Shown: positions 22,715-34,285 of the stretch, piece by piece | Position numbering within the stretch: position 1 is the stretch's first letter | Layout: each line of letters starts with the position of its first letter | Notes under the pieces: model-generated | The model's database searches: none | What the model was told of the DNA's origin: nothing | The model's input: only the letters and a program-made list of their open reading frames with translations | Assembly (NCBI GenBank): GCA_025201345.1 | Contig: JAIXMG010000039.1 | Coordinates: 244,061-308,060 of the forward strand | Length of the DNA: 64,000 nucleotides | Source of the DNA: Thamnidium elegans | Lineage: Eukaryota > Mucoromycota > Mucoromycetes > Mucorales > Mucoraceae | Reading direction: 5' to 3' | Program-made: the position numbers and the translations under genes

Positions 22715-23224
22715 TGTAAGTTTTGTAATAGTATTTATAGTAATTTAAGTGTAATTGATTCAACTCTCAGTGGTTAATCAATTAAGTAAGTAGTTATGTC
22801 AAATAGAAGATAATGTTTTATTAATCATTCAAGAGGGGTATTTATAGTTAAGTGGGATAATGGTATTAGTAATAAAGAATATATAAATAGTAAAGTAATA
22901 TGATAATCATAAGTAGCATGATTATCATAATGAGTATTTGTAATGTGTGCATCTGTTAAATATTTGGGAAAGAGGAATTAGGAATAACATTGAATACTTG
23001 AAGAGGTGACATTTATTCGTTACTGTTTAGCCTTTTTCCTTTTTAGATTATTCTTGATAGATGGTACAAACTTCCTTTTTTGGACCTTAGTCTTCTTAAG
23101 CCTAAGCTCGATTTCAACCGGGATATCCATGAGGTCTTCATCTTGATCCGGACAAACCGGACTGTTGCGGTCCGGACTATTAACTTCCGGGGTATCCAAC
23201 CCATCTGCCTTTTTCAGATTGACA
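22715..23224 (-). mobile_element. Solo LTR of the Ty3/gypsy element found at 51925
   Basis: A 510-bp sequence, TGTAAG...TTGACA on the plus strand, is the reverse complement of the LTRs of the full element and has the same length; by eye it differs at only a few positions. The flanking ACTT (22711-22714 and 23225-23228) looks like a 4-bp target duplication. It still carries the open frame of the pol C-terminal tail in its coding direction. Confidence 0.92.
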
Positions 23225-25534
23225 ACTTAAACTATTGTAATATTTCTTTATTCGGCTACGTGTGTAGCATACTTCGTTTCGGTTGCACAATCGAACTCTG
23301 TAGTCGATCCAGAAATCTTAAATGATGATAAAGTCAACCATATATGACGACAGATAGGGACATTGGCGTGTACTTAGTGCTATGCCATACCGGTATCTTC
23401 TGAAAGTATAAATAGTTTTTTTTAATAGTTGTAGTCATAAAATAGTGTTACGAATCGAAGAATTGTCATGCCTCGACTGGTGGTTATTACTCTTTTGTTA
23501 CTATTGTTACATAGTGGCTTACAATTTTGTGGTGTCACAAATCCAAGAAGGACGCTCGTTGAAGAGGATCCTCCTTAACAAGGATTGTCTTTTAAACTTT
23601 AACTTAAAATAATACCTTTTTTGTAATAATCTAAAATAATATAAATAACCATCAAAAAATCAATTCATTTTGTTTATAATTTAATCTTATACTTCTTTAA
23701 CTTATAAAAGATCTCTTAACTAGCTCTTTTATTCATCTCTTTATTCTATATTTTATTTTATACTTGAATTCCCTTGGATCTCACTTAAACTTACTATTAC
23801 CTTTTATCTTTTATTTTATTTCTCTACCTCGTACCAAATTCTAACATTATGAGTTCTAAGATAAAACCAAAAGTATAATTAAAAAGGTTAAAAGATAGAC
23901 CAAGTTTATTGATTAGAATATTGTTCTTTTTATATCACTTTGTGACTATTACTATTTTATGACTACGACAGAATATCGTACCGGTTTAAAGTCCTGTATT
24001 GTCAGAGTTATTTTAATAGACGAGACTTTTAGTTGTAAATGTTGTTACAAATGGAGTAGCGGTTATTTGTAATATAGAAAATAAGTAAGGTATTGTTACG
24101 AACCGTTAAATCTCCACCATGACATCCTTCGATTCTTGTAAAATATCTTTGATATCAGAAATAAATTTGTTCCTTTTGATTCTAAGATGGATGTAATGGA
24201 TAAACTTTCTAAACTAAATGTGATGTTTTTGTTCTAGTTGACTAATAATATAAATAAATTAATGTTTTTACAATCAGAAACGACTAAAAGGTATTGTAAG
24301 AATAAAATAATTAGATCGAATAACATATCTGATGTTAAATGAAGGATACACTTTGAATAATAGTGTAGAAATATGATGTAAAAAGGATAATAAAGGTCAA
24401 ATGACTAGAAAGTGTAACAGAAACTGAGATTTAGAATATAAAGTAACTAATAATCTGAAGTAAAAATGGAGAATAAAATAAAGAATAATTACACTCAAAG
24501 AAAAAAGGGATAATTTTGGTTCTGGAATTAAAAGTAATGAAAATGCGTAACAGAAGAAAAATAAAGAGATTTATTTGTAGTGGTAATAAAAATGAAGAAT
24601 GAGATAGAAATTAAATAAAAGTATAGCGAGCACCAGGTTTTAAGTTGTCCAATTGTAAAAAGTATTATAAGCTGAAAGGTTTATAATAAATGTTCCAGTC
24701 TTTCAATCTAGAATATCTGACATCTGATGTTCTTACATACATAAATGTAATATAAAATGATAAAAAAGAAGTAAAAATAATAACAGGACCTACATATAAA
24801 ATATGTCAGGTAAAAAAGAGTTAAGCATTGATGTTTGTACATGCATTGGAATGCTCGAGGAAGCATCAGCGCTAATTTTAAGCTGGGTTAGCTTGATAAA
24901 AAATAAAATAAAATACTAGTAAAAAATTACTTTTTTGAAAAAAAAAACCCGTTTCAACACTTGGTGAAGCGCTAGCGCTAAATCTATCACTGGATATTTC
25001 CTTTTTTTTATGTACCATTTGGGATATCGTTATTGAAAAAAAAAAGAAATCAGTTTCTTTTATATTCCTCATAAAGTTTTTTTAAACAATACAATAGACT
25101 TTAATTATTTATAAAAGTGCCTAGAAAAAGTTTATCGCTTCAGAAAAAAGTAAAAAATTTACCAGGTTTAAATCTGGTGGCACATTACAGATTTATTCGT
25201 AGTAAATCGGCACTTGTCAAATAAAGCTGCAATTACCGACTTTAAATAGTAATCAAAAGGTTAGATATATTGCTCGTTTATAACAAAAATGTGTTTTGGA
25301 AGTCATCCATTACCAGTACGCTATATAGTTTTTTGAGTTTATAAATATAGTAGGGCAAGCAATCGTTTCCAATTGTATGTTTATAATAAAGAAAAATATA
25401 CACTAGTGCAGCTGTTAGTGCATATATTCTGGGATAAATGCAATAAATGTTTTTGTAGAACCTAAGCCCCTCCATTGTTTTATTAGAATAAACACTAAAA
25501 AAAAAAAAAAAATACAGCTAAAATTATCCACCGC
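23225..25534. other. Gene-free stretch with old repeat copies
   Basis: Contains further copies of the dispersed repeats: GTCAGAGTTATTTTAATAG at about 24001 (also at 19872), the TTATTTGTAGTGGT...GAGCACCAGG segment at about 24570-24657 (also at 18318-18435), and TCTAGAAT...GACATCTGA at about 24705 (also at 18770). TGTTACGAA at 23449 and 24093 resembles LTR starts. No coding region is supported. Confidence 0.5.
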
Positions 25535-26757
25535 TTAAGCCAATCCAGAATCTTGAGCAGCTTTTCTCTCGGCCTCTAATTTAGCAGCTTCAGGGTTCCA
25601 AGCAACTGAAGTCTGAGCAAGTACATCCATCAAATTACCTTGTGCATCAATTGCCTCGACTTCTTCTTGTGTCTTTGCCAAAACAAACCCAGCATATCCG
25701 AGCGAATTAATAGACAACTCGAACGATTTACCATTATGTTCAATAGTAGCATTTTCTTTGATACGAGGGATTAACATCATAAAATCTTCTGTCATTAAAA
25801 AATTATAAGAGGTAGTAGTAGGTGTAGCATTCTCGCGTAATTGTTGAAACATGGCGTCCAAAATACCAAAGAACATTTGTCCCAAGTAATCAGTTAAGGA
25901 TTCCTTGTCATTTGCTGCTCTGATAATATTACCGTCAAGTGCCATAATGACGTGAACAAATGGAACTTTGTTGATAGCATAAATTTGACCTAGAGTAATG
26001 TATATAAGTTTTACTTTCTCTTTTTTTCTATCTCACTTTTTAATACTTTACCAACATGACGGTCGTGAATTTCATCGTATAACTTTTTGATAGGTGGCTG
26101 AGGTTTATTATCACGTTTTAAAGGAATGACTTGAATATGCTTATGAGCTTGACTAAAACAAATGAAAAAAATAAAATAAAAAAAATGAATAAAAAAAATG
26201 ACTTGATATATATTACCTGGCACCAGAATTATCTCCACAATTAAAGAAAGCAAGCGAAGGACCAAACTCTTGAATAACCTTGAATGCCTCGTATAAATCA
26301 TTAGGCATAGGAGGTTCACTTTGCTTTTTATACTCTAGATAAAAATAATTTCAATACCAATCAAAATAAATATATGCCTTTTTCTTTCGTACCTTTTGTT
26401 ACAATAAGTAAGTGGTTAGGAATAACTGCAAACTTGTTTAAAATAATTAAATGGTCATCGAGTTCCTTGACAACAAGAGCAGGATTAGGGTTTAAGAATG
26501 GGCTTGGTTTTTCAGTATCATTGTCTTTGTTGTCGGAAGGCTTTTGAGCAAGAGCAGGAACTAAAGTGACTGAAAACTACAGAAATAAGGGGGCCGTTTT
26601 AGCTATCGAACACTTATAAACTATGCATTTTTTTTTTATTTTTTTTTACCTCTACACCGTTGCTTTCCTTCTCAGTTTTAGTACTATCGAAATAGAACAA
26701 GTCTTTACTTTCTTTAGCTTGATTAAACTTGTTTTCCACTAATTGTAAGAAGGACAT
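25535..26757 (-). CDS. APA2: Ap4A phosphorylase / ATP adenylyltransferase
   Basis: Splits diadenosine tetraphosphate with phosphate into ATP and ADP in the cytoplasm. Five exons (26650-26757, 26393-26576, 26217-26334, 26052-26152, 25535-25989) give 321 residues, the family size. The HIT-type active site appears as SQAHKHIQVIPL (H-x-H-x-Q, with the nucleophilic His in the middle). LVPALAQKP and LNPNPALVV in the N-terminal half and FLMTEDFMMLIPR in the C-terminal half are typical of APA1/APA2. The start at 26757 (MSFLQLVE) is the only suitable ATG. It diverges from the next gene, 117 bp away. Confidence 0.93.
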
Positions 26758-26874
26758 GGTTAACGGATAAAGCGGAAAAAAGAAAAGAAAACGCGTATAT
26801 TTTCTATACTTTTAGTGACTACTTTTGTACATAAAAAAAGGCTCTTTTTTTTTGACAGCGAACAAAAAATAATC
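26758..26874. promoter_or_regulatory. Divergent promoter between APA2 and the NEPRO/RMP1-like gene
   Basis: A 117-bp gap between two outward-facing start codons must hold both promoters. It contains ACGCGT (26791-26796), the MluI cell-cycle box recognised by MBF-type factors in yeasts, and a TATA-like ATATTTTC stretch beside it. Use of the box in this organism is unproven. Confidence 0.4.
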
Positions 26875-27910
26875 ATGTCTTTAACAAACACACCACCACC
26901 ACCACCACCTTATTATACCCAATTAAACCCACCTTTACCAACCAATCTAGTGCTCTCTAATGTGCGTATCAACAAAAAGATAGATATCGATCATAAAGAG
27001 CAACTTGACAGGTTAAGATCCTACCTCACCATGTTTCGTGAACGACAGTCTTTTTGGATCGAAATAGCAGTGCTTGATCGACTTCATTATAAAAACTTGA
27101 ATCAGCAAAGGCCTTTTCATCGATTTAAAAGAGGTATGGAAGTACGTCGTCTTGTAAAAAGATTAAAAGAATTAGCTATTGATAAAGAAATGGAAAGACT
27201 TTACTTGACTTTTTGGAATGCAAAAATGTAAGAAAGAAAAAAAAAGTTTTTCTTTTCGAGGTATTCATTATTATTATTTTGAAATAGGTTGGAAAAATGT
27301 ACAGGGAATAGTAATTATATACCAAGTAAAGAATGTATTCAATATACAATGCATAGATTAATTGGTGCAGCGTTAATACTTGATAAGGTAAGATGACAAT
27401 AATCAGAGAAAAAAAAAACTATTATGCTAACATTTCCTGTGTGTGCAGCTTAAAGTAGCCTTGATAGAAACCTACCGAGCAAATTCTACGTTATTGAGAT
27501 TAGAACATTTTGTATCCATGGCGATTGTGTATATGGGTATCTGTAGTCGATTATACCATTTATCTCATATCTGGGTGAACCAAATTGAAGAATGCTATCA
27601 TATGCTGTACAAGTGGTCCCAATGTTTTCCTAGCGGCTTTAAGCAAAAGGATGAAAAAGTATTTGCTGCATCGAATAATCTTGTGTGTGAAGCAGATACC
27701 TTAAAATTAGCTCGAATTCAATCTGCTCAAAATACCATGCGATCAAAATCTTCATATCAACATAAAATTCATTTGGAGTCGTACATGGCTAATCCTGCTA
27801 TTATTGCTAAAGTACAAGAAATAAAGGACGAGTTTAATATTAAAAGTAATGATGATAATGATGATGGTATGATGGATTTCGAAGATCTTGGAGGTAAGGA
27901 TTTTTTTTAA
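26875..27910 (+). CDS. NEPRO/RMP1-like nucleolar protein
   Basis: Three exons (26875-27227, 27288-27387, 27449-27910) encode 304 residues. After a short poly-proline N-terminus, the segment VLDRLHYKNLNQQRPFHRFK followed by EVRRLVKRLKEL (about residues 68-105) matches the N-terminal domain of nucleolus and neural progenitor protein (NEPRO), which is related to yeast Rmp1 of RNase MRP. A helical middle region and an acidic end (DDNDDGMMDFEDLGG) follow. By family it should help RNase MRP or early ribosome assembly in the nucleolus; the sequence shows only the domain. Divergent from APA2. Confidence 0.75.
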
Positions 27911-28052
27911 AGGGACATATTAAAGTTATATATTTACGTTTCTTTTTTTTTCTTTTTTTGTGCATTCAGAGGTGATTCAACGATGATATATAAATTTTTC
28001 TTTTTCTTTTTTTTTATTTTTTATTCGAAGTGGTAGATTTATATATATATTA

Positions 28053-29717
28053 TTAATGACCAAAGTTAAAGTACTAGAATAAGAAAATATTAGATGACAT
28101 ATAATAAAACACATAAATATAATATATATTTACTTTTTCGCGGAATAAAAAGTGGCCTGGTCTCTTGGGATCTTCTTGACCGTTTTCCATGATTTCAGCC
28201 TTTTGAGCATCGGAGACAACCGATTGTTCAACGACAGCCTCGTCCTTCTTTGACCAATCCTTTACCTTTTCCATTGTAATCAATCTACGGGACCAAAGAC
28301 CAAAGTTTTGTTCACTGTTAGAAATAAGGGTCATGCAAGGATGCTGGGGCACATCGGTATTAGAATATTCATCCACAATAGTAGGAAGCCAATAAACTAA
28401 ACGACCGCCTAATAATAAATGTTCTGCAGCGAAATTTAAAAGATCTGTCAAGACTTCGGACATTTCATAAGGCTTCGTAGGAGGATAGTAGTCTTCACGC
28501 GTATGCATAGGTATACCATCATAAGATCTCATGGATAATTCTTTACCGTCACTTCTACCCAACTTCTTTGCACCGGCACGTACACCGTAAGGAGGATCCG
28601 TGACAATAGCGTCTAACCATTGTTGCGATCTCCAAGGATTGTGACAGATATCAAATACAAGAGCATCTAAAACTCTTCCTTGGAGGTTATATTGTTCAAT
28701 GTTGGTCTTTACACCTGATTTTCCTTTACCGCGAATTTGTCTTCCGTCAATATCGGAACCCATTGTAAACGATCCAAAATGAGCACATGTAAATAAGAAA
28801 CTACCTGTACCGACAAATGGATCGTACACGATCTTTCCTGGTGCAGCTAATGCTTGGTTTGCCATCACAAGTGATAATTCGGCGTCCATGGATGTTGTTC
28901 CAAGATATTTTCTCTTTTTTAAATTGTACAAATTGACGAGATCACGACTACCAGTAGCAACCTTATATTTTTGTTAGTTTTTTTTTATGCATAAAAAAAA
29001 ATAATATTATTTTACCAAAATACCCATATAGATATGAATAGGTGCAGATAATTCAGTTCCGTTTTCAGCACCGTAATCAGCTAATACGTGAAACTTGACA
29101 TCGGGGTTCTTCATATCGATAGGACCTTGGAAACCAAGGTACGAAAACGAATTGATGATATCTAATTGTTCCTTGTATGTGATGGTAGACCCGAAAGCAG
29201 ATACGGTGAATCTAAAAGAGCAGGTCATGTAATCGTTCCAGCGGTCAGAGGTTTGCTTCACTTGCTCGTGTACTTGCTCATAACTACTTCCTTCGCCCCA
29301 TAATTCAAAGATATGCCTACATAAAAAAATTACAATTGCGTCAACAAAAAAAATTACAGGTCAAAGTGGTCTCTCTCTCTTTACTTGATTAAAATAGCTC
29401 TTTTGACAAGTTTCTGTGCATCTTCTTTAGACTCTAATTGAACTTTAAAGAAAGGGTTCTGAAGGATGAAGAGTGTTAAAAGCTATTGCTTTGTATACAC
29501 ACATAAAATAAAATACATTACGTCCAACTTATAATCTTGTTCATTATATGACACTTTAACTTTTTCTAACTTTGCAAGTGAAAGAAACTCGGGAAGTCTA
29601 AACTCGTCATGCGACTATAAACCTGCATTGTTAATTATTATTACATTATTATTATTTTTTTTTTTTTTGTGTAAATATTATTGTTACCTGAGCGAACTGA
29701 ACAAGAAAAGTAGGCAT
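28053..29717 (-). CDS. TRM11: tRNA (guanine-10-N2)-methyltransferase catalytic subunit
   Basis: Methylates G10 of tRNAs together with Trm112. Six exons (29688-29717, 29522-29614, 29385-29458, 29016-29316, 28134-28961, 28053-28073) total 448 residues. The N-terminal THUMP-like half ends near HVLADYGAENGT. The Rossmann methyltransferase half contains YDPFVGTGSFLFTCA (SAM-binding), SDIDGRQIRGK and the catalytic DPPYGVRAG. The last small exon (YFNFGH then stop) follows an intron opening GTAAATAT; reading through it would instead give a low-complexity tail, so I prefer the spliced form. The start MPTFLVQFAQ agrees with the family. Confidence 0.93.
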
Positions 29718-30014
29718 ATTACTGATAGAAAGAAAGCTAAAGCCGGGAAACAAAAAAAAAGGTTAAAAGGAGTAAGGAAGAAAACCTAGTCACTTGTATA
29801 AGCCACTACAGATCACTATAAAAAAAAAAAAAAATCAACACGCGAAAAAAAAAAGCGACTGTATGAGATGCTTTATTTGGATCCAGACAAAAAGATGACT
29901 TTACACGTGAGTTTATCACCTGTTCGGGAATACGGAAACATCCAATCAATGCATTTCCGAACAACGAAAAAAGAAAAAAAAAGTATTGGAGGGGAGAATT
30001 AAAAAAAAAAAAAG

Positions 30015-30024
30015 TATATATAAG
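30015..30024 (+). promoter_or_regulatory. TATA box of the SVF1-like gene
   Basis: TATATATAAG lies about 50 bp before the start codon at 30075, between poly-A and poly-T tracts. Position and sequence fit a core TATA element. Confidence 0.5.
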
Positions 30025-30074
30025 ACTTTTTTTTTTTTTCTTTTTTTTTTTTCTTAAATAACTTTTTTAAAAAA

Positions 30075-31367
30075 ATGTCATCTTGGCGTAAGTTTTACAA
30101 CAAAAAAAAAAAGAAAAGAGAGAGAGAGAGAGAGAGAGAGAGATGAATATAAACTAATATATAAAAACTTAGTTTCACAAATTACAAGTACAGTAACTAA
30201 TATTGCAGGTCTTACTGAAGAAGGGTCAGTAAAGACACCTGGTGATTCAGCTAAAGATGGTCAATATTACAGTGAATTAACTTCAAAGGATTATGAATGG
30301 ACATTGGCCTCTGGTTCTGCTACTGAAAACCAAATTTTTTATATGACTACCAAGACTGGTGGGTTTATTTTTGTTCAATTGATCTATTCTGGTATTGGGT
30401 AAAGAAAAGAAACAAGAAAAGCTTATACAAGATTACTAATAACATACTATTTAGACTCTGGAAGCCTACTGTCTCGTTTACTTGTCGTTTTTATGATCCA
30501 TTATCAAAAAAGAATAAGTTCAAGAACTTTAACCAAGCATCTGAATTTACACTCTCCAAAGATCGTCGTTCAGTGAAAACCGAGTTTTTTAATGTTACAC
30601 TTGATGAAGCATCCAGTAAATTCAAGATCTCTATTACACACCCAGAATTGATTGCAGATTTAGACTACATTCGTATTGATAAAGGGTTTAAAGTGGGTGA
30701 AGGTAAAACTTTTTTAGGTGGTAAAGATCAAAATTCGGCTGCTGGTATTGTTTCACATAAATTTTGGCCTCGTTGTTCTGCCAAGGGTACCATTATTATT
30801 GAAAAGCAGTATTATGAAGTAGATGCGTATGGTATGTTTATTCATGCCATTCAAGGTATGCAACCTCAATTGATCGCTTCCAAGTGGAATTTTATCGATT
30901 TCCAAGCTAAGGATGCTGCTCTTTCTATGATGCAATTCACAACTACAAAACAATACGGTGGTGTTGAAGTCAATCAAGGCTCGATTGTGCTTCATGATAA
31001 ATTAATAAGTGTCTGTGTTGAAAATAACGTTGAAATGCTTGATCTTAAAAAGGATCCTGAAACTGATTACGATATTCCTCAAAGTGTAAAGTTGTCCTGG
31101 AAAGGTAAAACCATTAAAGAGAATGATACTGATCAAGTAAAGAATGTCTCGGTTGTTATGATCGTTCCTTTAAAGAACTTGATTGATAAAATCGATATCT
31201 TGGCTGAAATTCCTTGGTTCTTGAAAAAGATTGTTCAGACTTTTGTTGTTAAACCTTATGTTTATCAATGGCTTGATGAAGCTACGGCTGAAATCACTGT
31301 TGGTGATGAAAAGTTTACTTGTCCTGGTAAATGTTATCAAGAACTTGTATTTGTTTCTGCTTTCTAA
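30075..31367 (+). CDS. SVF1: Survival factor 1 family protein
   Basis: Three exons (30075-30087, 30173-30398, 30455-31367) encode 383 residues. The fold is the lipocalin-like Svf1 family: SKDYEWTLASGSATENQIFY in the N-terminal barrel, and GIVSHKFWPRCSAKGTI, YGMFIHAIQGMQPQLIASKWNF and EVNQGSIV in the C-terminal barrel. Yeast Svf1 supports oxidative-stress survival and moves ceramide between membranes; the short N-terminal helix (MSSWLSQITSTVTNIAG) fits its membrane-contact segment. Exon 2 could begin later, at GTCTT near 30209, but that loses this helix. Intron 1 contains a GA dinucleotide tract (about 30119-30143). Confidence 0.93.
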
Positions 31368-31480
31368 AAAAGAAAACGCATCCTTTTTTTTTTTTTTACC
31401 CACTCTCTCTCTCTCTCTTTTTTTAACAATTAATAATAATACTAATAATAATAATAATATTTTTTTTTTCTCGATCTCTT

Positions 31481-32815
31481 CTATTTTGTCCGTGTTTTAT
31501 TATTTTTAGAAAATATGTTGTCAATTTTACTACTAATAAAGTTTCCTTTCTTGTCACTACCACCTAAACTCTTGCTTCTACTTCTACGATTTGCCACTTC
31601 TTTTGTTATTAATTCTTCTCTTCCAATACCAATACCGCTTGATCGAAAATCGTATCCGTATGGTAAATAAATACGACAAAATGAATGTACAAGTTTAAAT
31701 AGCGATGGGTTATTATGTCGCTTTACAAAAGACAATAAAACATTTACAACCAGCGCTTGTGCTCTATCTCTATTATGACCATCTAATAAAACATTAGTTT
31801 TTTGGCGGTGTAAATATAATTATAAAATAACTTACCGCATTTTGCTTCCATGATATCCCAAATAGAGCTTACTCTAAATCGATGATAGCTAACATTTAAT
31901 AAAGAAAACACATGTCTCTTTGCTGCATCGAATTCATTGCCAGTAGATAAAGAAGGCTGCCTTTGTTGCTCTAATAGTGCCTTTTTTACTGCTCTCGAGA
32001 TTCTATCTTCCAAATTCACTTCCAGGTCTGAATTCCTTGTTAAATAAGCTTTGGCTATTTTATTAGCTACTTGTTGTCGTTCTATATGGCTTGGGAAATT
32101 ATAGCTTTGATAATTATCTACAGCCAAATAAAAGAACTAACGGGATATTTAATATTTTAAAATTGTGTGCAACATTTTTTTTTTTTACCAAATTTTCACT
32201 GCTGTATTCATTTAACAAGTGATATAAAAAATATCCTAACGGTGCAGTAGAGTATAATAGCGCTTTTAATCCTTCTTTTCGAACTTCTTTTGCGGTTACT
32301 TGTAATTTAACTTGTTCACCAAAGAACTGGTCTGCCTTTTTATTACTCTTCTCTATTGAAGTGTTATCGTTATGTGGTGGAAAAACTTCTTTGCTGGTGG
32401 TGGTGGTAGTAGGTGTCCCCGGGGGATAATATTCATTAAACGCACTAGCTGTATTTACAGCACTAGGTGTACTATTCATATAATGCGCAGATATAGTACT
32501 GCCAATAGACAACGATCTGGTACGATACGGTAAATTTGTATTTGATCTATTACTGTTTATTGATTCCTCTTGTTGTTCTGATTTTCGATGTGTAGTAGCT
32601 GAAGAAGATGGATTAAAGTAATAAGAAATATCATAGTTATTTTCTGCTCGTGATTGACTATTCTCTTCTGATTTATTGGTCGTAGTACTGATAGATGGAC
32701 ATACTCTTGTGTTGTCACATACAGATATCTGCGGTAAAGATTGTTGCTTTTTATTGGATTTAACTATAGTATGAAATATCATGGATGGTGAATCACCAAA
32801 TGGTACAGACATCAT
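31481..32815 (-). CDS. RGS-domain protein
   Basis: Three exons (32189-32815, 31836-32136, 31481-31782) give 409 residues. The first half is disordered and Ser/Thr/Asn-rich. From about residue 185 a regulator-of-G-protein-signalling fold is readable: LLYSTAPLGYFLYHLLNEYS then SENLFFYLAVDNYQSY at the exon junction, and later AAKRHVFSLLNVSYHRFRVS. RGS proteins speed GTP hydrolysis on G-alpha subunits. The C-terminal tail (ANRRSRSKSLGG) is basic. The start takes the first of two adjacent ATGs. No DEP or PX domain is seen, so the exact subfamily is open. Confidence 0.82.
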
Positions 32816-34041
32816 GATAATAATAAACAAAAAAAGAAAAAAGAAAAAAAGAAAGTGTTTTGGATAAGAAAGAGATTATTAATTTATTATTGGTGCGACT
32901 TGGAGCAGATGGTAAAGGTGGTACGGTGTGAAACCACGATTTAAAATGGAATCCCATGTTTTTTTTGTTAGGGTTATTCTTATCTATAGAAATATATAAA
33001 GGTTTACTTTAAAGATTAATGTAATTTCATATTAGTTATCTAGATTAGATACTCTCTCTCTCTCTCCCTCTCTTTGACATGCTCATTGACCCCTAATCAG
33101 TTTTATTACGGATATTATTATCTAGATTTAGAAACTAAACGTATGTGTGAGTTCATACGTGATACATGGCCAAATAAATTACTTTATAGTGTTATTCTTG
33201 TCTTTCTTTTTTGATCGAATATGTTGTGATCATCATAATTCATCATTTGACAGTAGTAGAAATTTATTTTATTGCAATCAATCTTTGGTAAAGTGACACG
33301 GTTACTATCTATAAAAAAAAAAGATATTCGTAATTCTTGCAGACAATTATATTGGTTTTCGTTTTCATCAGTAATGATGATGGTTACTATATGAGATAGG
33401 TATCACTGATCCCATGTCTATTAGATTAAACTTTATATATGGGGGAATTAGCTCTGATTTTTGGAGGCACGCAAATCAATTATTTTACATGGTCAAACTA
33501 AAAAAAACCTGAATTAGTTATTAAGCATTACTCTCACTTCACACTAAAAAAAAGTATGAAACCATGACTATTTATTGGCTGTGCACTTTCCCCCATACAG
33601 ACCACTAAAAAAAAGTTTGTTTTTAGCACCTTGCCAATCAAGTATATAAAAAATATCACAATATAATGCAGATAAATAACATTTTTTGTTTTAAAGCAGT
33701 GAGAAGGCTGTCAAATAAAAGGCTACTACTACTACTACTACAATAAAGAAAAAAGGAACGGCATTCTGGAAACTCTATAACGGAGAAACAATGCACCGTT
33801 GCTCATTCGGTTGCACAAGAAAAAGATTGATTAATGACCAATTGCTTCCAGGCTGATTTCGGCACCTTTTGCGTGCGCGAGCATGATATTTTAATTCATG
33901 CTAATTTGTAAATCTTTCATTTTAAAAAGTTTATCCGTTTATACATGTACTATAGCTTTTTTTATTTGCGAGAATATATATATACATATATACAAAAGCG
34001 TTTACATACAAAAAGGGAAAAACACCCATTTTTTTTTTTTT
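32816..34041. other. Intergenic, no gene recognised
   Basis: AT-rich spacer between the RGS gene and a small basic gene. It has simple repeats (CT tract near 33050, CTA triplets near 33725) and no supportable coding region or RNA gene. Confidence 0.4.
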
Positions 34042-34285
34042 TTATGAACCACTATTGCCTTTACTATTACCACCACCGGTAATTTCAAAACCTTTCTTTG
34101 CCATAGCAACCTTTTCGTTTTTCTATCATTTGTCCAGTGTTAATAAAATGTTCTTTACTTGATAAAAAAAAACTTACTAATAACTTGTGCTTCTTTTGTT
34201 CTTCCTTCTTGTCGGATTTAGACTTGGGACGATTCTTATCAACCTTTTGGGTCATATCCTTGTTACTTGTATGTTTCTTGGGCAT
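34042..34285 (-). CDS. Small basic protein, 62 residues
   Basis: Two exons (34178-34285 and 34042-34122) joined by a 55-nt intron give a 62-residue protein: a Lys/Ser-rich N-terminus (MPKKHTSNKDMTQKVDKNRP) and a C-terminus KKGFEITGGGNSKG. The length is a multiple of three across the splice and both splice sites are canonical. I do not recognise the family; the charge suggests nucleic-acid or ribosome contact, which is speculation. Its size makes it easy to miss. Confidence 0.55.

Noticed and set aside
23225..23325. Degenerate tRNA beside the solo LTR
   Set aside because: A GTTCGATT box is readable on the minus strand, but no cloverleaf can be drawn.
33360..33415. C/D-box snoRNA candidate (ATGATGA ... 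CTGA)
   Set aside because: Boxes are present, but there is no terminal stem or guide match that I can support.
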